A stretch of 64,000 bases of DNA from Bradyrhizobium sp. Arg816 (lineage in GTDB: Bacteria; Pseudomonadota; Alphaproteobacteria; Rhizobiales; Xanthobacteraceae). Positions 41,151 to 49,417 of the stretch are shown piece by piece; position 1 is the first letter of the stretch; every line of letters starts with the position of its first letter. The translations under genes and the position numbers were made by a program. Where the stretch lies: positions 496,001 to 560,000 of the forward strand of contig NZ_JAPRAQ010000002.1 of NCBI RefSeq assembly GCF_029989365.1. The letters are read 5' to 3'. A model generated the notes under the pieces. The model made no database searches, was not told the DNA's origin, and worked only from the letters and a program-made list of their open reading frames with translations.

Positions 41151-42155
41151 ATGTCCATCGCTGAGTTCGCCCCGGCAGAGACCGCCCAAAACGCGCCCGC
41201 CGCAAAGCCACAGCTCCCGCCCGGCGTCGTCACTGAAGGACCGCTCGTTCAGGCCAAGTTGCGCGAAAGCTATCTCCTCCTCGGCATTCTCTATGTCGGC
41301 GCTGTCGCGGGCATCATCTGGGCCATCACGCAAGGCGTCGGCAAGGTGGAGCTGTTTACCTTCGCCTGGATGTTCGCGCTGACGACATTCGGCATCGGCG
41401 CCGGCATGCACCGCCTGTTCGTCCATCGCAGCTTCCGCACCGGCCCGATCATGCGCGTGTTCTTCTGCGCCATTGCCCAGATGGCGGTGCAGGGCTCGAT
41501 CGCGAAATGGGTCGCCAACCACCGCCGCCATCACCTTTATGCCGATGACGTCGGCGATCCCCACAGCCCGCAATTCGACGGCTTCGGCAATCGCTATGTC
41601 AGCGCGCTCAAGGGTTTCCTGCACGCCCAGGGCAGCTGGGTGTTCGACCAGGCGACGACCGAGAACGAATATTACGCCAAGGACATCCTCGCCGATCCCA
41701 TTGCGATGTTCTTCGTGCGCACGCGCTGGGTCTGGTACGGGATGTCGGCCGTCTTCATCCCCGGCATGATCGGTTACGTTTTCGGCGGCGTGCACACCAT
41801 GATCGGCTGCGTGCTGTTCTCCGGCCTGCTGCGTGCGTATCTGCTGATCCTCACCAGCCAGCTCACCGGCTCGGTCTGTCATGCCTACGGCTATCGCCGC
41901 TTCGAGGTCGAGGACGCCTCGACCAACGAGTTCGTGACCACGATCCTCACCTTCGGCGAGGGTCTGCACAACAACCATCACCGCTTCCCGCGGGACGCCT
42001 ATATCTCGCACGCCTGGTGGGAGATCGATCTCAACGGCCTGATCATTCTGGGCATGGAGAAGATCGGCCTCGTCCACGACGTCTTCCACGCCTCGCACCG
42101 TCAGCTCGAGCTGGCGTCCGAAGCGGAGGCGCAGGCAGCCACGACGGCGCGCTAA
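41151..42155 (+). CDS. acyl-CoA/fatty-acid delta-9-type desaturase
   Basis: A 334-residue integral-membrane desaturase that inserts a cis double bond in acyl chains, using oxygen and a di-iron centre. The three His boxes are clear: HRLFVH, HRRHH and HNNHH. Hydrophobic pairs around them give the usual four-helix topology. The start at 41151 is supported by GTCCCGGA upstream and the MSIAEF beginning. It is transcribed alone, after the PilZ gene. Confidence 0.93.
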   Translation: MSIAEFAPAETAQNAPAAKPQLPPGVVTEGPLVQAKLRESYLLLGILYVGAVAGIIWAITQGVGKVELFTFAWMFALTTFGIGAGMHRLFVHRSFRTGPIMRVFFCAIAQMAVQGSIAKWVANHRRHHLYADDVGDPHSPQFDGFGNRYVSALKGFLHAQGSWVFDQATTENEYYAKDILADPIAMFFVRTRWVWYGMSAVFIPGMIGYVFGGVHTMIGCVLFSGLLRAYLLILTSQLTGSVCHAYGYRRFEVEDASTNEFVTTILTFGEGLHNNHHRFPRDAYISHAWWEIDLNGLIILGMEKIGLVHDVFHASHRQLELASEAEAQAATTAR

Positions 42156-42292
42156 GGCGACAGGCGGCGGCCGTTCCTCCAGCCGCCTTGCCTCCGCTCC
42201 GCTGCCCTATCGCGGCCCCATTGCGGGATCAGCTTTTGAGGGTCTGTGCCTCGTGCCGGACCTCATTTGCAGACTTGCGATCGGGGGACCGA

Positions 42293-42550
42293 ATGGCAGT
42301 CAACAAGATTACGGTTGATAAGATCACCTGGGACAGGGTTGGCCGGGTCACCGAGCCCGGACGCTATATGTACACCTTTGGCTGGCTGACGATTACGGCC
42401 GGCGACCTCGATATCTGGAAGCAATATCCGCAAGCCGCCTTCACGCTGCTCGCGCACCACGCCGAGCCGGACGAGGCCGTCGGCGAGGAATTCCGTCTCG
42501 GCGCCTTCGACATCGCCCCGGACGAACCGCCGCCGTTCACCACGCATTGA
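42293..42550 (+). CDS. hypothetical protein, 85 aa
   Basis: A small acidic protein beginning AVNKITVDKITWDRVGRVTE with a strand-turn-strand character, then YMYTFGWLTITAGDLDIWKQ and an acidic, Pro-rich end (DIAPDEPPPFTTH). No domain is recognised. GGGGGACCGA precedes the ATG at 42293. I recall similar proteins in Bradyrhizobium. Confidence 0.7.
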   Translation: MAVNKITVDKITWDRVGRVTEPGRYMYTFGWLTITAGDLDIWKQYPQAAFTLLAHHAEPDEAVGEEFRLGAFDIAPDEPPPFTTH

Positions 42551-42645
42551 AGCGCGGGAAACACCGGCCCAATCGCCCTGCGGGCTGCGCCCCCGGCGCA
42601 GGCGACTGCGGGAACACATGGCATGCACGTTGCTTAATCAACGTC

Positions 42646-42801
42646 ATGATACATATCCCCGCCGTCGACCAGGCCTTCCTGCTGCTGCTCATTGTCTTCT
42701 GCCTTGGCACGTGCCTCGTACGCGCCTTCTGGGAGCTGGAGCAGGTGCGCGCACGCTGGGTCGCTGCGCCGCCCCGTGGGCGCACAACGAAGCGTGACTA
42801 G
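42646..42801 (+). CDS. small single-pass membrane protein, 51 aa
   Basis: The ATG at 42646 gives IHIPAVDQAFLLLLIVFCLG, a membrane helix, then a short basic cytoplasmic tail (RARWVAAPPRGRTTKRD). The upstream in-frame start at 42547 adds a Cys/Pro-rich stretch that looks non-coding. No family is recognised. Confidence 0.5.
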   Translation: MIHIPAVDQAFLLLLIVFCLGTCLVRAFWELEQVRARWVAAPPRGRTTKRD

Positions 42802-43129
42802 GCCGGTTGGCCCGGCCGAGCGTCGTCCAGGCGGCAGCCACGCCGCCTCTGGACTCGCCGCTCAGCCACGTGCATCGTGAATCGAAGAAACCTGCGCAGT
42901 GCCTTGATCTGACTTACCAATCGCGATCCCGTGGCGGCCGCGGACCGCTGCCATCGATGACGATTGGTTCTGTCATGCGCTTGATTGCGCTCGTCTTCTA
43001 CACGTTCGGCGCCGATCCCGATGAACGCTGGCTGTCGCGCCTGTTAAGTGACGCGACAGCGAATGCATGACACATGGTCGCATCGGTAGACGTAGATAAG
43101 CGGACCAAGGGAACCTATTTTCGGCGCCG
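42802..43129. other. intergenic region with a possible 37-aa peptide
   Basis: No firm gene. A frame from ATG 42957 encodes RLIALVFYTFGADPDERWLS and stops at 43070; it may be a small gene, but the ribosome site is weak. The rest is likely the promoter region of the PrsW gene. Confidence 0.35.
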
Positions 43130-44170
43130 ATGTACCTGATTGAAGCTTTGCCCACCGTCATCGGAACTGCCGCCATCGCCCCGGCGCTGCTGATGCTGTG
43201 GCTCGTCATTGCGGCCGAGGAGCGCCCGGGACCGCCGGCCCAGGTCTGGACTGCGTTCCTGCTCGGCGCGGCCAGCATTTCGCTGCTCGGCCTTGCCCGC
43301 GCGCCCTTCGCCAAGATGGTTGCAGCCCCTGACAACCCCTGGGCGGCGCTCGCCATGCATTCGGTCTTCGGGGTCGCGCTGCCCGAGGAAGCCGTCAAGG
43401 TGATCGCCATCGTGCTGGTCTCCTCGACCAAGCGGCGGACCTTTGCGAACCCCATGGATACTGTGGTCTACGGCGCCGCGGTCGGCCTCGGCTTCGCCGC
43501 CTACGAGAACCTCGCCTACCTCGTCCAGCATGCCGAGATGTGGCGCTCGCTGGCAGCGCTGCGCAGCGTGCTGACCGTGCCGTTCCACGGCGCGCTCGGC
43601 ATCATCGCCGGTGCCTACCTGACGATCGCACGCGCGGGCACGGCGCTGGGTGCGAACCGCCACCATCGCGACTGGGCCCGCCTGTCCAGCCGCCTGCTGA
43701 TCTTCGCCGGCCCGCTCGCGCTGCATTCGGCCTTCGACTTCCCGCTGCTGACCCTGCAGCGGATGCCCGATCTCGATCCGACGCTGCGGATGTGGCTGGG
43801 CGGAGCGAGCCTGCTGATCGGCTTCAGCTCGATCGCCTTCGCCATCCGCCTGGTGCGGCGGGTCGCGCGCCATCACGCGCCGCGGACCGATATCGCGCGG
43901 GAGCGGCTCAGCCAGCTGCGCCGGATGTGGGCGCTGCTGCTCGCCGGCGGCGGCGTCGGCTTTCTCGGCCTCGCCTTCGTGCTGACCTCGATCCATCACT
44001 GGCTGATCAATCCCGAGCGTAATCTGACATTGGCCCTGATCCCGATCGGCTTCGTCTCGATCCTGCTCGGCCTCGCGCTCCTGATCGTCACGATCGCGAT
44101 CTACGTTCTCGGCCGCAACCGCGTTCGCACCAGCGGCGAAGGTTTTTCGTCAGCGCACGGCGGCGGTTGA
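43130..44170 (+). CDS. PrsW-family intramembrane metalloprotease
   Basis: A 346-residue polytopic membrane protein of the CAAX/PrsW superfamily. The signature residues are EE in ALPEEAVKVIAI (Glu86, Glu87), AAYENLAYL (Glu126, Asn127) and His in PFHGALGIIAG, as expected for the zinc site in the membrane. About eight hydrophobic segments are present. PrsW enzymes cleave anti-sigma factors in Bacillus; the substrate here is unknown. The start at 43130 lacks a clear ribosome site. Confidence 0.85.
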   Translation: MYLIEALPTVIGTAAIAPALLMLWLVIAAEERPGPPAQVWTAFLLGAASISLLGLARAPFAKMVAAPDNPWAALAMHSVFGVALPEEAVKVIAIVLVSSTKRRTFANPMDTVVYGAAVGLGFAAYENLAYLVQHAEMWRSLAALRSVLTVPFHGALGIIAGAYLTIARAGTALGANRHHRDWARLSSRLLIFAGPLALHSAFDFPLLTLQRMPDLDPTLRMWLGGASLLIGFSSIAFAIRLVRRVARHHAPRTDIARERLSQLRRMWALLLAGGGVGFLGLAFVLTSIHHWLINPERNLTLALIPIGFVSILLGLALLIVTIAIYVLGRNRVRTSGEGFSSAHGGG

Positions 44171-44239
44171 GCCACGGGATGGCAAGCTGAGTGTGTGCAT
44201 ACTAGATTGAGCACACAGCTTTCGATCTGGAGCCTGCCG

Positions 44240-44818
44240 ATGACATCGCCTGAGGATTTTTCCCGGCTGCAATCCGCCATGAGCGAAACGGTCAAGGCGC
44301 ATTGGAAGGCCTTCCTGTTCGAAGGCATCCTGCTTGCCGTTCTCGGTATCGCCGCGCTGATCCTGCCGCCGCTCGCAAGCCTTGCGATCGCGATCTTTCT
44401 CGGCTGGATGTTCCTGATCAGCGGCATCGGCGGACTGATCGTGACCTATTGGGCGCGCAGCACGCCGGGCTTCTGGTGGTCGCTGATCTCGGCCGCGCTG
44501 GCCGTGCTCGCCGGCATGCTCCTGCTGGCCCGGCCGATGCAGGCCGTGCTGACGCTGACCATCGTGCTCGGCGCCTACTTCCTCGCCGAGGGCGTCGCCA
44601 CCATCATGTATGCGCTGGAGCACCGCCGCGAGCTGAACAGCCGATGGTCCTGGCTCCTGATCTCGGGCCTCGTCGACATCGCCATCGCGTTCATGGTGAT
44701 CACGGGGCTGCCGAGCTCGGCGGAATGGGCGATCGGCATCCTCGTCGGTATCAATTTGCTGTTCGGCGGCGCCACCCTGATCGGCATGGCGCTGGCGGCA
44801 CGCAATAGCAACAGTTGA
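44240..44818 (+). CDS. HdeD-family (DUF308) membrane protein
   Basis: A 192-residue protein with six hydrophobic segments in a repeated two-helix pattern (AFLFEGILLAVLGIAALILP; LAIAIFLGWMFLISGIGGLI; and later repeats), the DUF308/HdeD layout. HdeD supports acid resistance in E. coli at high cell density; the role here is inferred. The start at 44240 matches the family's usual length. It precedes the aroG attenuator region by about 30 bases but ends before it. Confidence 0.88.
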   Translation: MTSPEDFSRLQSAMSETVKAHWKAFLFEGILLAVLGIAALILPPLASLAIAIFLGWMFLISGIGGLIVTYWARSTPGFWWSLISAALAVLAGMLLLARPMQAVLTLTIVLGAYFLAEGVATIMYALEHRRELNSRWSWLLISGLVDIAIAFMVITGLPSSAEWAIGILVGINLLFGGATLIGMALAARNSNS

Positions 44819-44850
44819 GGCGCCTCGTGGCCCCTCGCGCCGATTGGGGG

Positions 44851-44879
44851 GTGACAACCCGCCAATCGCACGCTATATC
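44851..44879 (+). promoter_or_regulatory. predicted promoter of the aroG leader
   Basis: GTGACA (44851-44856) and TATATC (44874-44879) are separated by exactly 17 bases. The expected transcription start, seven bases later, coincides with the ATG of the leader peptide at 44887, so the message would be leaderless. Confidence 0.6.
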
Positions 44880-44886
44880 AGCGGCC

Positions 44887-44967
44887 ATGATCACCCTCGT
44901 CACCAGCTATTTTTGGTACTTTAGCTACGACAGCTCGCTGGCGGCAGGAGGATCGCGCTCAATCTGA
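44887..44967 (+). CDS. aroG leader peptide, aromatic-rich, 26 aa
   Basis: Read from ATG 44887, the peptide is MITLVTSYFWYFSYDSSLAA and continues to a TGA at 44967. Codons 8-14 contain Tyr, Phe, Trp, Tyr, Phe and Tyr, six aromatic residues in seven. No Shine-Dalgarno is present, consistent with a leaderless start. I recall that the trpL leader of Sinorhizobium is also leaderless. Ribosome stalling on these codons when aromatic amino acids (charged tRNAs) are scarce would control the attenuator immediately downstream. The peptide itself may have no function. Confidence 0.8.
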   Translation: MITLVTSYFWYFSYDSSLAAGGSRSI

Positions 44968-45017
44968 ATATTGAAGCAAACGTCCGAACAAGCCGCCAGA
45001 CCTGGCGGCTTTTTTAT
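44938..45017 (+). promoter_or_regulatory. transcription attenuator upstream of aroG
   Basis: The terminator stem is AGCCGCCA (44991-44998) with TGGCGGCT (45003-45010), followed by TTTTTATT. The competing antiterminator is CTGGCGGC (44938-44945, codons 18-20 of the leader), which can pair perfectly with GCCGCCAG (44992-44999). Stalling at codons 8-11 leaves 44938-44945 free and allows antitermination. Full translation covers it, so the terminator forms. Pairing was worked out by eye. Confidence 0.8.
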
Positions 45018-45049
45018 TGCCGGCAGGTTCAACCAAACAGGAGCCTGCC

Positions 45050-46135
45050 GTGCTGAGCACGACCGACGATCTTCGTATCCGCGAACTGAAAGAGCTGAGC
45101 ACGCCGGAAGAGGTGATGCGGGAAGTCCCGCGCACGCTCACCGCAACGCGTGTGGTGATGGCGGCGCGCAACGCCATCCATGCCATCCTCAACGGCCAGG
45201 ACGACCGCCTGCTGGTCGTGGTCGGCCCCTGCTCGGTGCACGATCCCAAGGCCGCGCTCGAATATGCCGAGCGCCTCGCGAGCCTGCGCGAAGACCTTGC
45301 CGACCAGCTCGAGATCGTGATGCGGGTCTATTTCGAGAAGCCGCGCACCACCGTCGGCTGGAAGGGCCTGATCAACGATCCCGACCTGGACGGCAGCTTC
45401 GACATCAACAAGGGCCTGCGGCTGGCGCGCAATGTGCTGTCCGCGGTGAACAATCTCGGTCTGCCCGCCGGCGCAGAATTTCTGGACATGACGACGCCGC
45501 AATACATTGCGGACCTCGTGTCCTGGGCCGCGATCGGCGCGCGCACGACCGAGAGCCAGATCCATCGCGAGCTGGCTTCGGGGCTGTCGTGCCCGGTCGG
45601 GTTCAAGAACGGCACCGACGGCAATGTGCGCATTGCGGCGGACGCGGTGAAGTCGGCCTCGCATCCGCATCATTTCATGGCGGTGACCAAGCTCGGCCGC
45701 TCGGCGATCGCCTCGACCGCGGGCAACGAGGACTGCCACATCATCCTGCGCGGCGGCAGCAAGCCGAACTACGATGCGGCAAGCGTCGCGGCGGCCTGCA
45801 ACGATCTGGCCAAATCCGGCGTCGCGCCGCTGGTGATGGTGGATGCGAGCCACGCCAATTCGAGCAAGAAGCCGGAAAACCAGCCGCTGGTCGTGGCCGA
45901 CATCGCCGGCCAGATCTCGGGCGGCGAGAACCGCATCATGGGCGTGATGATCGAGAGCAATCTCGTTGCCGGCCGCCAGGACGTGGTGCCGGGCAAGCCG
46001 CTGAACTACGGGCAGAGCATCACGGACGGATGCATCGACTGGGCGACCACGGCAACCGCGCTCGAGCAGCTCGCTGACGCGGTCGAGATCCGGCGCAACA
46101 CGCAGCGCGCGGGGCTGCACGAGCGCTCGGCGTAA
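45050..46135 (+). CDS. aroG: 3-deoxy-7-phosphoheptulonate synthase (DAHP synthase, type I)
   Basis: A 361-residue enzyme that condenses phosphoenolpyruvate with erythrose 4-phosphate in the first step of aromatic amino acid synthesis, in the cytoplasm. It has the family stretches VVVGPCSVHDPKAALEYAER, RVYFEKPRTTVGWKGLINDP, GFKNGTDGNV, HIILRGGSKPNY and VDASHANSSKKPENQ. GTG 45050 has AGGAG seven bases upstream. An in-frame start at 45017 would lie inside the terminator and is rejected. Regulation is probably by the aromatic leader attenuator just upstream, in addition to any feedback inhibition. Confidence 0.96.
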   Translation: MLSTTDDLRIRELKELSTPEEVMREVPRTLTATRVVMAARNAIHAILNGQDDRLLVVVGPCSVHDPKAALEYAERLASLREDLADQLEIVMRVYFEKPRTTVGWKGLINDPDLDGSFDINKGLRLARNVLSAVNNLGLPAGAEFLDMTTPQYIADLVSWAAIGARTTESQIHRELASGLSCPVGFKNGTDGNVRIAADAVKSASHPHHFMAVTKLGRSAIASTAGNEDCHIILRGGSKPNYDAASVAAACNDLAKSGVAPLVMVDASHANSSKKPENQPLVVADIAGQISGGENRIMGVMIESNLVAGRQDVVPGKPLNYGQSITDGCIDWATTATALEQLADAVEIRRNTQRAGLHERSA

Positions 46136-46193
46136 GGCCAAAGCCAAAGCGGGCGGGGCGAGCTGTCGCGCCCTGCCCGCCGCTAGCCACAAG

Positions 46194-46451
46194 CTAACAG
46201 CCGCGGCAGATGCTCTTGATCTTCTTGTCGAGCGCCGCGTCTTCCTTGTTTACGGGATTATTCGGATCGCTCAGATTTTTCTCGTTCGGTACGTCGCCGG
46301 CGCGCGGCTGGCGATGCCCGATCGGCGCTTGCGGCACCGACCCGGACGTCGCGCCGCTGGATGTCGACCCCTTGGAGCCGCTGGGCTGTGCAACCGCCGC
46401 CCCGCCAAGCAAGACCACGAGCGACGCTGCCACCACCATGATCTTCTTCAT
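46194..46451 (-). CDS. small exported protein, 85 aa
   Basis: The ATG at 46451 opens a signal peptide (KKIMVVAASLVVLLGGAAVA). The mature part is Gly/Ser/Thr-rich (SGSKGSTSSGATSGSVPQAP), then polar (NEKNLSDPNNPVNKEDAALD), and ends in two Cys residues (SICRGC). It is probably periplasmic and of unknown function. It lies between aroG (convergent) and epmB. Confidence 0.65.
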   Translation of the reverse strand: MKKIMVVAASLVVLLGGAAVAQPSGSKGSTSSGATSGSVPQAPIGHRQPRAGDVPNEKNLSDPNNPVNKEDAALDKKIKSICRGC

Positions 46452-46494
46452 GTCCGTTCCTCCGTTCTCAAACCCACGTTCTCTGCATCGCCGC

Positions 46495-47589
46495 TCATGT
46501 CTCGGGCGGATAGAGGTGAACGTCGCCGCAATAATCCACGATACGATAGCGCGTTTCCGTCTCCGCTTCACGCGTGTCAGCTGCGGTATTTTGCACCGCC
46601 AACACATAATTCGGCCCCACCGGGGATTTGCCGGCGCCGCCGGGAATGTCGATGACATAGTCGGGCTGACACAGTCCTGACACTCGTCCGCGCAACTGCC
46701 GCATCAAATCCTGCCCCTGGGCCAGCGTCGTTCGCAAATGCACGGTGCCCGGCGCGAGATCGCCGTGATGCAGATAGTAGGGCTTGATCCGGCATTCGAC
46801 GAAAGCTCGCATCAAATCCGACAAGGTGGCAATGCTGTCGTTGACGCCGCGCAAAAGCACGGACTGGCTCACCATGGGAATCCCGGCATCGGCAAGCCGT
46901 GCGCAGGCCGCGCGCGCAGGCCCCGTCAACTCGCGCGCATGATTGGCATGCACCGCGACCCAGGTGGTCGCGCCCTCGACCTTCAACGCGGCCACCATCT
47001 CGTCGCTGATCCGCCCGGGATCGGCTACCGGCACGCGGGTGTGAAGGCGGATGATCTTGACGTGATCGATTGCCGCGAGCTCGGCCATGATCTCGCCCAT
47101 CCGGCGCGGCGACAGCATCAAGGGGTCGCCGCCGGTCAGGATCACTTCCCAGATCTCGCTGTGCGAACGGATGTAGTCGATCGCCGCGCGATAGGCGCCG
47201 TCCGAGAGCGCGTTCTCCTTGCCGGGCCCGACCATCTCGCGGCGGAAGCAGAAGCGGCAATAGACCGCACAGACGTGAACGAGCTTGAACAGCACGCGGT
47301 CGGGATAGCGATGCACGATGCCCGGAACCGGCGAGTGCGGGTGATCGCCGATCGGATCGGCGCTCTCGCCTGGCTGCATCTCCAGCTCCGCGACGGTCGG
47401 AACGAATTGCCGCGCGATCGGATCGTCGGGATCGGACGTGTCGATCAGCTCGACCAGCGCCGGCGTGATCGCCACCGCATAGCGCGCGGCGACACGCTCG
47501 AGCGCGGGCAGCGCTTCGGCATGCGCAAGCTGCGCTGCCACAAGTTCGGCCGGCTCACGCAGGGTGCGTGCAAGGTTGGTCTTCGTCAT
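46495..47589 (-). CDS. epmB: EF-P lysine 2,3-aminomutase-type protein EpmB
   Basis: A 364-residue radical-SAM enzyme that converts (S)-alpha-lysine to (R)-beta-lysine for modification of elongation factor P. The iron-sulphur Cys triad is CAVYCRFC (Cys107, 111, 114). SAM and PLP-related stretches follow (EVILTGGDPLMLSPRRMGEI; IPMVSQSVLLRGVND), and it ends in DVHLYPPET. The length fits EpmB rather than the longer free-lysine KamA. It overlaps epmA by four bases (ATGA), and efp lies divergently next door, which settles the function. Confidence 0.94.
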   Translation of the reverse strand: MTKTNLARTLREPAELVAAQLAHAEALPALERVAARYAVAITPALVELIDTSDPDDPIARQFVPTVAELEMQPGESADPIGDHPHSPVPGIVHRYPDRVLFKLVHVCAVYCRFCFRREMVGPGKENALSDGAYRAAIDYIRSHSEIWEVILTGGDPLMLSPRRMGEIMAELAAIDHVKIIRLHTRVPVADPGRISDEMVAALKVEGATTWVAVHANHARELTGPARAACARLADAGIPMVSQSVLLRGVNDSIATLSDLMRAFVECRIKPYYLHHGDLAPGTVHLRTTLAQGQDLMRQLRGRVSGLCQPDYVIDIPGGAGKSPVGPNYVLAVQNTAADTREAETETRYRIVDYCGDVHLYPPET

Positions 47590-48650
47590 GTTTCACTTAA
47601 CGTTTCATTTGCAGGCGGAGTCCACACCACCTGATCGATCCGCGTTGCACCGCTCGCCAGCATCACCAGCCGGTCAAAGCCGAGCGCGACACCGCTCGCC
47701 TCCGGCATTTCGGCGACCGCGGCCAGAAAATCCTCGTCCAGCGGATAGGCCTCGCCATAGCGGCGCTGCTTCTCCGCCATCGATTCCGTGAAGCGCTTGC
47801 GCTGTTCCTCGGCGTCGGTCAACTCGCCAAAGCCGTTGGCGAGCTCGACGCCGCAGGCATAGACCTCGAACCGCTCGGCGACCCGCGGGTCATCGGCCTT
47901 CACGCGCGCCAACGCCGCCTCTGGAGATGGGTATTCGAACAGAATGGTCAAACGTCCCTGCCCCATATGCGGCTCGACATGCTCGACCAGGACCTTGCTA
48001 AAGATGTCGGACCAGGTGTCGTCCTCGGCGACGCGGACCTTGCCGCCGGCCGCCTGCGCGAGCGCGGCACGGTTACCCTCGCCGCCCGAAATTGTCGATA
48101 GCAGGTCGATCCCTGCGAACCGTTCGAAGGCGCCGGCGACCGTCACAAGCTCCGGCTCAGCGAAGGGATCCGCTGTCCGGCCGCGGAAGGAGAACGTCCC
48201 GATTCCGGTCGCCTCCGCGGCGCGGGCGATGACCACGACGGTGTCCGCCATGATGGCATCGTAGGGGGCCCGAGCCCGATACCATTCCAGCATGGTGAAT
48301 TCGGGCAGATGCAGGTCACCGCGCTCGCGATCACGGAACACTCGTGCGAATTCGAAAATCCGCTCCTCGCCCGCCGCCAGCAGCTTCTTGCAGGCGAATT
48401 CCGGCGAGGTCCGTAAGTACCGGCTGGCGCGGCTGCCATCGGGCCGCATGATCTCGGTGCGGGGGGCGTGCAGATGGGTTTCGTTGCCCGGGGAGACCTG
48501 AAGGACCGAGGTTTCGACCTCGAGGAACCCCTGCTCGGCGAAAAAGCCCCTGAGAGACCCGGTAATGGCCCCCCTGGCCTGAAGGAACGGCCGCCGGTCG
48601 AGGTGCCGCCCGGGCGACCAGAACGGCGAAATCGGCTTGTCCCCAACCAT
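47586..48650 (-). CDS. epmA: EF-P beta-lysine ligase EpmA (GenX/PoxA)
   Basis: A 354-residue truncated lysyl-tRNA-synthetase-like enzyme that attaches beta-lysine to EF-P. It shows the class II motifs: EVETSVLQVSPGNETHLHAP, FARVFRDRERGDLHLPEFTM (motif 2) and GVALGFDRLVMLASG (motif 3). The anticodon-binding domain of LysRS is absent. ATG 48650 is chosen; the frame extends upstream to 49163 only as an antisense shadow of efp. It overlaps epmB and is divergent from efp across a 162-base promoter region. Confidence 0.94.
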   Translation of the reverse strand: MVGDKPISPFWSPGRHLDRRPFLQARGAITGSLRGFFAEQGFLEVETSVLQVSPGNETHLHAPRTEIMRPDGSRASRYLRTSPEFACKKLLAAGEERIFEFARVFRDRERGDLHLPEFTMLEWYRARAPYDAIMADTVVVIARAAEATGIGTFSFRGRTADPFAEPELVTVAGAFERFAGIDLLSTISGGEGNRAALAQAAGGKVRVAEDDTWSDIFSKVLVEHVEPHMGQGRLTILFEYPSPEAALARVKADDPRVAERFEVYACGVELANGFGELTDAEEQRKRFTESMAEKQRRYGEAYPLDEDFLAAVAEMPEASGVALGFDRLVMLASGATRIDQVVWTPPANETLSET

Positions 48651-48812
48651 CAACCGACCGCTCCCCGGCCCAGCAAAGTGCTGGCATCCAACGGCAAAAT
48701 CAGTATGTTGCGCCCCGAAACGGGCGCTGCGGTCCGATTTGAGACCCCGAGTCCCCCCGAGATTTGACCACGTCCTGGCCCGAGCCGGGCCAAGCAAGCA
48801 GGAAATATAGCT

Positions 48813-49379
48813 TTGAGAGTCATCGCCAGTTCTATTCGCAAGGGCAACGTGATCGAGCAAGACGGCAAGCTCTATGTCGTCGTGAGCGCCGAGAACATCC
48901 ATCCCGGCAAGGGCACGCCGGTCAGCCAGATCGAAATGCGCCGAATCTCGGACGGGGTAAAGATCTCCGAGCGCTACAAGACCACCGACCAGGTCGAGAA
49001 GGCCACGATCGAAGAGCGCAACTTCACCTTTCTCTATGAAGATGGTGACGGCTACCACTTCATGAACCCCGAGACCTACGACCAGGTCCAGGTTTCCAAG
49101 GACGTGGTTGGCGACTCGGCCGCCTATCTTCAGCCAGAGATGACCGTCAAGCTGTCGACCCACGACGTCAACGTGGTCTCGCTCGCGCTACCGCAGCGCG
49201 TGACGCTGGAAGTGGTCGAGACCGAGCCGGTGACCAAGGGTCAGACCGCTTCGTCCTCGTACAAGCCCGCGGTGCTCTCCAACGGCGTGCGGACCACCGT
49301 GCCGCCGCACATCGCGGTCGGCACCCGCATCGTCGTCATGACCGAAGACGGCTCCTACTCCGAGCGCGCCAAAGACTAA
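48813..49379 (+). CDS. efp: elongation factor P
   Basis: A 188-residue translation factor that rescues ribosomes stalled at polyproline. The modification site is Lys33 in [12 protein letters not shown], where EpmA/EpmB products attach beta-lysine. The three beta-barrel domains are complete to the C-terminal [20 protein letters not shown]. The start codon is TTG at 48813 with AGGA eleven bases upstream, an unusual choice that may limit expression. It is divergent from epmA-epmB. Confidence 0.96.
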   Translation: MRVIASSIRKGNVIEQDGKLYVVVSAENIHPGKGTPVSQIEMRRISDGVKISERYKTTDQVEKATIEERNFTFLYEDGDGYHFMNPETYDQVQVSKDVVGDSAAYLQPEMTVKLSTHDVNVVSLALPQRVTLEVVETEPVTKGQTASSSYKPAVLSNGVRTTVPPHIAVGTRIVVMTEDGSYSERAKD

Positions 49380-49417
49380 GCGAGGGATCAGAGCAGGTGC
49401 CGCCGGGGGGCGAGACA

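Noticed and set aside
40590-42098. A 502-codon minus-strand frame over the PilZ and desaturase genes
   Set aside because: The plus strand carries clear PilZ and His-box desaturase motifs; the minus frame has no family features.
48651-49163. N-terminal extension of epmA across efp
   Set aside because: It is antisense to efp; the EpmA fold begins at 48650.
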